DNA from: Acidobacteriaceae bacterium
Lineage (GTDB): Bacteria > Acidobacteriota > Terriglobia > Terriglobales > Acidobacteriaceae
Assembly (NCBI GenBank): GCA_025462885.1
Contig: JAOAPN010000003.1
Location: forward strand, 62,001 to 126,000
Direction of reading: 5' to 3'
Length of the DNA: 64,000 nt
Below, in pieces: positions 60,180-64,000 of this stretch (position 1 is the stretch's first letter; each line of letters opens with the position of its first letter). Under the pieces are notes generated by a model that saw only the letters and a list, made by a program, of their open reading frames with translations, was not told the origin of the DNA and ran no database searches. Made by a program: the position numbers and the translations under genes.

Positions 60180-61799
60180 TTATTCGAGGATGCGGGCTAC
60201 TACGTCGTAGTCGTGGGACTCGGTGATGAGAGCTCGGTAGAAGGTGCCGGGGACGAGGGTTTCGTGGGGGCCGAAGTCGTTGATCAGCACCTTGCCGTCG
60301 ATCTCGGGGGCGTGGAGCGGGGTGCGGCCTTGCCAGAGGAGTTCGGTCTCTTCGGACTCGCCTTCGACCAGGAGGTCGATCTCGCGGTCGACCCAGGCGG
60401 CCTTGGACTTGATGCTGATCTTCTGCTGGAGGCGCATCAGTTTGCGGCGGCGGGCTTCGATGGTGCGCTTCGGCACCTTGAGGTCGGCGGCAAGTTCAAA
60501 GGCGGCTGCGCCCTCTTCGTCGGAGTAGGTGAAGACGCCGAGCCAGTCGATCCTGGCAGCGGTGATGAAGTCGCAGAGTTGCTGGAAGTCGGCCTCGGTC
60601 TCGCCGGGGAAGCCTACGATGAAGCTGGTGCGGAGGACGATGCCGGGGACGGTGGCGCGGGCCTTGTCGATTAGCTTGAGGAACAGGTCGGGTGTGCCGC
60701 CACGTTTCATGCGCTTGAGCACGCTGGGACTGGCATGCTGCAGCGGGACGTCGAGGTACTTGGCAATGGTGTCGTGCTTCGCGATGGTCTCGAGCAGGCG
60801 CGTGGTGACCTTGTTCGGATAGGCGTAGAGGAAGCGCAGCCAGCGGAGGCCGGGTAGCGGAGCAAGCGCGTCTAAAAGATCGGACAGACCATCCTTCAGT
60901 CCTAAGTCCTCGCCGTAGCAGGTGGTGTCCTGGCCGATGAGGGTGATCTCGCGAACCCCCTGCGCGATGAGGTTTTCGGCTTCGGCGACGATGGAACCGA
61001 TGCGCCGCGAACGGAACTTGCCGCGCAGTTGCGGGATGATGCAGAAGCTGCACGGGTGATCGCAGCCTTCGGCGATCTTGATGTAGGCGCTGGCGCGCGG
61101 CGTCGTCAGGATGCGCGGGGTCTCGTCGGAATAGAGATACTCAGGGAGCGCGGCGGTGGCTCCGTCCCATGCGGCGCGGGAGAAACGGCCCTGCTGTTCG
61201 CGGGCGTCGCCTTCCGGACGGGACGTGATACCGGGAGCCTGGTGCAACGTGACTTCGTTCCTGTGCGGGTGGAGCTGCTCCCCAACTTCGGTGGGGTGCG
61301 AGTGCTGGTGGACGGCGGAGGGTGCGCGGGCGATCAGGTCGCTAGCGGTGCCCTGCGGCAGGATGTTGAAGGGCGAGTCCGAGGCGGGCGCGGGGCGAGG
61401 GGAGAGGCCGGCGGCTTCGAGGATCGCTTCGAGTTCGCCAGTTCCGACCACGGCGTCGACTTCGGGGATGTTCTTCTGGATCTCGTCGCGATAGCGCTCG
61501 ACGAGGCAGCCGGCGACGACGATGCGCTGGGCTTTGCCGCCGTTCTGCTGCTTGTGCTGAACCATCTCGAGGATGGTGTTCACGGACTCCTGCTTGGCGG
61601 AATCGATGAAGGAGCAGGTGTTGATGACGATGATCTCGGCGTCTTCGGCGTGGTTCGTGAGTTCGCCACCGGCGCGATGGAGCAGGCCCATCATGACCTC
61701 GGAGTCGACGAGGTTCTTGGGGCAGCCGAGGGAGACGAAGCCGATTTTGGGACGGGGTAGCGTAGGGGCTTGTATTTCGAGGGTGGGGGAGATGCTCAC
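60180..61799 (-). CDS. rimO: ribosomal protein S12 methylthiotransferase, with extra insert
   Basis: Radical-SAM enzyme that methylthiolates Asp of ribosomal protein S12. The N-terminal domain shows IGFVSLGCPKNLVDSEVMMG, VINTCSFIDSAKQESV and VAGCLVERYRDEI, whose Cys bind an auxiliary Fe-S cluster. The radical-SAM cluster motif is GCDHPCSFCIIPQLRG. A TRAM domain (IDLLVEGESEETELLWQGR) ends the chain. At 539 residues it is about 100 longer than usual; the excess lies at residues about 140-225, just before the radical-SAM domain, as a His-, Pro- and Gln-rich insert (AVHQHSHPTEVGEQLHPHR). The start is probably GTG 61799, with no clear ribosome binding site. Confidence 0.92.
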   Translation of the reverse strand: MSISPTLEIQAPTLPRPKIGFVSLGCPKNLVDSEVMMGLLHRAGGELTNHAEDAEIIVINTCSFIDSAKQESVNTILEMVQHKQQNGGKAQRIVVAGCLVERYRDEIQKNIPEVDAVVGTGELEAILEAAGLSPRPAPASDSPFNILPQGTASDLIARAPSAVHQHSHPTEVGEQLHPHRNEVTLHQAPGITSRPEGDAREQQGRFSRAAWDGATAALPEYLYSDETPRILTTPRASAYIKIAEGCDHPCSFCIIPQLRGKFRSRRIGSIVAEAENLIAQGVREITLIGQDTTCYGEDLGLKDGLSDLLDALAPLPGLRWLRFLYAYPNKVTTRLLETIAKHDTIAKYLDVPLQHASPSVLKRMKRGGTPDLFLKLIDKARATVPGIVLRTSFIVGFPGETEADFQQLCDFITAARIDWLGVFTYSDEEGAAAFELAADLKVPKRTIEARRRKLMRLQQKISIKSKAAWVDREIDLLVEGESEETELLWQGRTPLHAPEIDGKVLINDFGPHETLVPGTFYRALITESHDYDVVARILE

Positions 61800-61869
61800 A
61801 ACTTACAATTTTAGCAGGTTTTATGCGGGTTTACGCTGTTAAAAGACTAGGCTGCGATAGGGGCGTTTT

Positions 61870-62723
61870 ATGAGAAATGTGCTCTTGGAATGCACGTTGC
61901 TGGGGTTCACGATGACCGCAGCGGCTCAGAGGGAGTCGAAGGTAAAGCCCTCGCAGTTCGACGTGGTCTCCATCAAGCTCAATCATTCTGGTGAGCAGCC
62001 TGGCATCCTTCAAATTTCGCCAGACGGCGACCGTGTCATTGTTGTGAATGCTCCCATGTACCGAATCGTAGGGTTTGCTTTCGACTTCAAGCGCAACGAT
62101 CTGGTTTTGGGTGCTCCGGTGCTCCAGAGTGGACGCGCACGGAGCGTTGGGACATCGAAGCGAAGGTTGCCGCGGAGAATCTCCCAGCCTTCCACGCGCT
62201 CACCTTCACGCAGCAGAAGGCCATGCTGCAGGCGGTGTTGGTCGAGCGTTGTAAGCTTCAGGCGCAGGTCGCGAAGAAGGAGGTTCCGATCTATGCGCTG
62301 GTGGTTGCAAAGAATGGACCCAGGATGCATGAGGTGCAACCGAATGAGATGCCTCCCGTTGTTCGCGACCAGAGCGGTAAGGTGGTGCAGGAGTGGGATC
62401 TGATTGAGAAACGCGGCGAGGTTCATGGCCGCGCGGTTCCCATGGAGGCACTGATGTACGCGTTGAGTTCGGCTTCTTTGGGGCGGCAGTTGGTGGATCG
62501 CACGGGGTTGAAGCGAAAGTACAACTTCGATCTGCTCTGGGCGCCTGAAGACGAATCGGAAGCTCAACCGAAGGGCGTGGCTCCAGATGCAGGATTGACG
62601 GGTGCAACGCGAATCTCAATCTTCGCGGCTGTGCAGGAACAGCTTGGGTTGAAGCTCGAAGCGACCAAGGACTTTGTGGATGCGCTTACTATCGAGCACA
62701 TCGAGCGGCCCACGGGCAATTAG
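61870..62723 (+). pseudogene. TIGR03435-family gene broken by an 8-bp tandem duplication
   Basis: Acidobacterial TIGR03435 protein, normally exported and of unknown role. The first part reads FDVVSIKLNHSGEQPG and INAPMYRIVGFAF-type sequence, here as VVNAPMYRIVGFAFDFKRN, up to LVLGAP. GGTGCTCC then occurs twice in tandem (62110-62117, 62118-62125), shifting the frame. Removing one copy restores EWTRTERWDIEAKVAAENL and then MLQAVLVERCKLQAQ, KEVPIYALVVAKNGPRMHE and ATRISIFAAVQEQLGLKLE to the normal end, giving 281 residues. The repair is exact, so this is a recent or reversible event, or a sequencing error. Confidence 0.85.
62110..62125. repeat. 8-bp tandem duplication causing frameshift
   Basis: GGTGCTCC repeated twice without spacer inside the TIGR03435 gene. 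Loss of one unit restores the full reading frame. Confidence 0.9.
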
Positions 62724-62835
62724 AGCAGTTTTCCTGTTGCTGTGGAGTGGAAGATTTTAAGCAGTACCGTTTTCATTGGAGAAAACGGACATGAATGAAA
62801 CGCCACCGCTATACACCCACAGCAAAACCGCTCTA
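62722..62835. repeat. 114-bp palindromic element after the TIGR03435 gene
   Basis: The left arm AGAGCAGTTTT...GCTGTGG (62722-62745) is complementary to the right arm CCACAGCAAAACCGCTCT (62817-62834) except for one base and a 6-base insertion. A central hairpin CCGTTTTC / GAAAACGG (62767-62774, 62781-62788) lies inside. It starts within the gene's stop codon. No second copy is in this window. Confidence 0.65.
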
Positions 62836-62865
62836 GGAGTGATTCTTCCAGTGCAATTGTCCTGA

Positions 62866-63615
62866 CTATTTCATTGTCGAACGAAGATCCATGAAAACCG
62901 GATTCTGGGTGGTGAGGCGGACGAAGCCGCGTCTCGGGTATTCGACTTCGAGGGTGGCGTAGACCGTGAGGGTGACAGTCAGAGCGAGGGCTATCGTGTA
63001 GAGCCAGTTGGGGGTAGCCGAGTTCATGCTGTATCCCGCCATGAAAGCGCAACCTCCGCTGAGGGCGAACAGGAGTAGATAAATGATCCCCGGCGGGTGC
63101 ATGTTGAAGGCGTTCTTGCGGGTGGAAGTGATGTCGAACATGGTGTTTAGTGCGGGCAGCAGGAGCTTGATGGCGTCCGGATTTACTCCTGCCTGAGGAG
63201 CGGCGGCGATAGCCCGCGCCCAGATTTCTCCCTGGAGGCGGTCGGTCTGGTGCGCGGCTTCGATGGACTGCGGCGTATCAGGTAGCTCGTCGAAGCGATG
63301 AGCGCGGACGTCGGTGTAGGTGCGGAAGAGGTCGCGAAGAGCCGGCTGGGAGGCCGCCGGGAGGAGATCGAGACGCAAGTAGGCGGTGCCGATGTCGTTG
63401 GCCTCTTCCACGATGAGCTTGCGGTGCTCATCGTAGCGGCTGGCGGCTCCGGAGAAGGTGAAGGCGAGCAGCAGGCCGAAGAGGGCGAAGACCGCGCCCT
63501 CGATGGCGGAGTGCGCGGCGGCGTCGGCGCGGGAGGTGCGAATGCGGCGGCCGATCTGCAGGAGGACGATCATCGCGGGGAAGAGGAAGAGCGCAGTGAC
63601 GGGGGTGAAAGTCAT
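62866..63615 (-). CDS. DUF4239-family membrane protein
   Basis: Inner-membrane protein of about 249 residues with four hydrophobic helices: PVTALFLFPAMIVLLQIG, IEGAVFALFGLLLAFTFSG, PGIIYLLLFALSGGCAFMAGY and WLYTIALALTVTLTVYATLEV. The central soluble part contains SRYDEHRKLIVEEANDIGTAYLRLDLLP, given here only to mark the EEANDIGTAYLRLDL segment typical of DUF4239, a family distantly like bestrophin channels. Function unknown. The start is unsure: 63615 begins at the first helix; 63690 and 63729 are alternatives. Confidence 0.75.
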   Translation of the reverse strand: MTFTPVTALFLFPAMIVLLQIGRRIRTSRADAAAHSAIEGAVFALFGLLLAFTFSGAASRYDEHRKLIVEEANDIGTAYLRLDLLPAASQPALRDLFRTYTDVRAHRFDELPDTPQSIEAAHQTDRLQGEIWARAIAAAPQAGVNPDAIKLLLPALNTMFDITSTRKNAFNMHPPGIIYLLLFALSGGCAFMAGYSMNSATPNWLYTIALALTVTLTVYATLEVEYPRRGFVRLTTQNPVFMDLRSTMK

Positions 63616-63773
63616 GTTGAGGTACAGCCTACTAGGAATATTGCTATCCAGAAGGCGATCGCGAAGTAGTTTGCGACTTGTTTTCGGCATGCCTTCATAG
63701 CCATCGGTCGTCGATGCCTTACATTCCATGCGCGCGTAGTCTCGCAGCCAAAGATCAGCGTAAGCGCCGAAAA

Positions 63774-63896
63774 TGGGACTTCTCTATAGCAGGCGGCTGG
63801 CCGATGGTGCTCTGGGGAATTTGCCTGCGCGTGACCTTAAGTCAGCATTCGACCTGGTTGGTCCATTCGGTCACACACATGTGGGGCCACTCTTAG
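63774..63896 (+). pseudogene. possible fatty-acid desaturase remnant
   Basis: In one frame this stretch reads GGWPMVLWGICLRVTLSQHS and then TWLVHSVTHMWGHS before a stop. The pattern GGWxxVLWGxxLR...HxTWLVxSxTHxWG is the conserved core of acyl-CoA desaturases with one His box, normally followed by a longer C-terminal part that is missing. Neither side continues the family, so it looks like a short relic. It might be coincidence; another frame is open from 63774 to the window end. Confidence 0.35.
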
Positions 63897-64000
63897 CGGA
63901 CCTAGGTTACTTCCTCACGCTGCTGGTTTTTAGAGCGGCCTGGTTCCACACGCCGCTGGAGCGTGAAAGGGAGTGGCTCGGCGCTGAAGCCCTTTTGTTT

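Noticed and set aside
61029..61760. Long plus-strand frame opposite rimO
   Set aside because: It is Gly/Val/Asp-rich and mirrors the coding bias of rimO on the other strand; rimO has all family motifs.
1..64000. tRNA or rRNA genes, CRISPR arrays, prophage or transposase genes
   Set aside because: I looked for tRNA T-loop-like GGTTCGANNCC stretches, regularly spaced repeats, and transposase or integrase motifs and saw none that hold up.

Overview
The window looks like a chromosomal segment of an Acidobacteriota bacterium of the Terriglobia type (the Granulicella/Terriglobus/Edaphobacter sort of genome). The evidence is three Oar-like TonB-dependent receptors with carboxypeptidase-regulatory-like N-termini, a TIGR03435-family gene, a winged-helix regulator fused to a TolB-like propeller, reaction-centre-type cytochrome c proteins, and many secreted glycoside hydrolases. 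There are no rRNA or tRNA genes, CRISPR arrays, transposases or phage genes that I can see.

Layout. 1-3.6 kb: a 5'-truncated MHYT hybrid histidine kinase, translationally overlapped by a response regulator/diguanylate cyclase. 3.8-10.7 kb: a membrane-bound winged-helix regulator, an exported FAD oxidoreductase and a TonB receptor. 10.7-19.2 kb (minus strand): TonB receptor, GH30, GH3 and an SGNH hydrolase whose catalytic blocks are in circularly permuted order; a divergent winged-helix/TolB sensor follows at 19.3-21.5 kb. 21.6-26.2 kb (minus): CHRD protein, di-heme cytochrome c, DsbD-alpha-like protein, membrane cytochrome and TlpA-type thioredoxin. The last two genes are preceded by what reads as a cysteine-codon attenuator. 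26.8 kb: ruvX. 27.4-39.0 kb (minus): a tight seven-gene operon (TonB receptor, GH39, MFS transporter, enolase-superfamily sugar-acid dehydratase, GguC/AraD1-like protein, beta-hydroxyacid dehydrogenase, GH3) with a divergent FadR-type regulator, suggesting import and oxidative breakdown of a plant-derived sugar. 40.1-41.8 kb: leuB, then an IlvM-like ACT protein behind a possible Leu/Ile leader-terminator. 41.9-51 kb: SDR, CehA/McbA-type PHP hydrolase, alkaline-phosphatase-superfamily phosphodiesterase, mmsA, TPR protein and cinA. 51-58 kb: cupin, YceI with a divergent TetR regulator and paired operators, Tat-exported Gfo/Idh/MocA oxidoreductase, NHL protein, pgpA, yacG and SDR. 58.2-60.1 kb: ArsR-SRPBCC-CxxC peptide-DUF899 operon. 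60.2-64 kb: rimO, a TIGR03435 gene broken by an 8-bp tandem duplication, a DUF4239 protein and a possible desaturase remnant.

The parts that best repay a second look are the poly-Cys attenuator at about 24.5-24.76 kb, the permuted SGNH enzyme at 10.7-11.5 kb, and a set of short structured repeats concentrated at 47.8-57.3 kb: a 56-bp direct repeat, a roughly 140-bp double palindrome, a 41-bp palindrome, and a hairpin with covarying stem and fixed loop. All calls rest on reading the sequence and on recalled family features; no database search was run.
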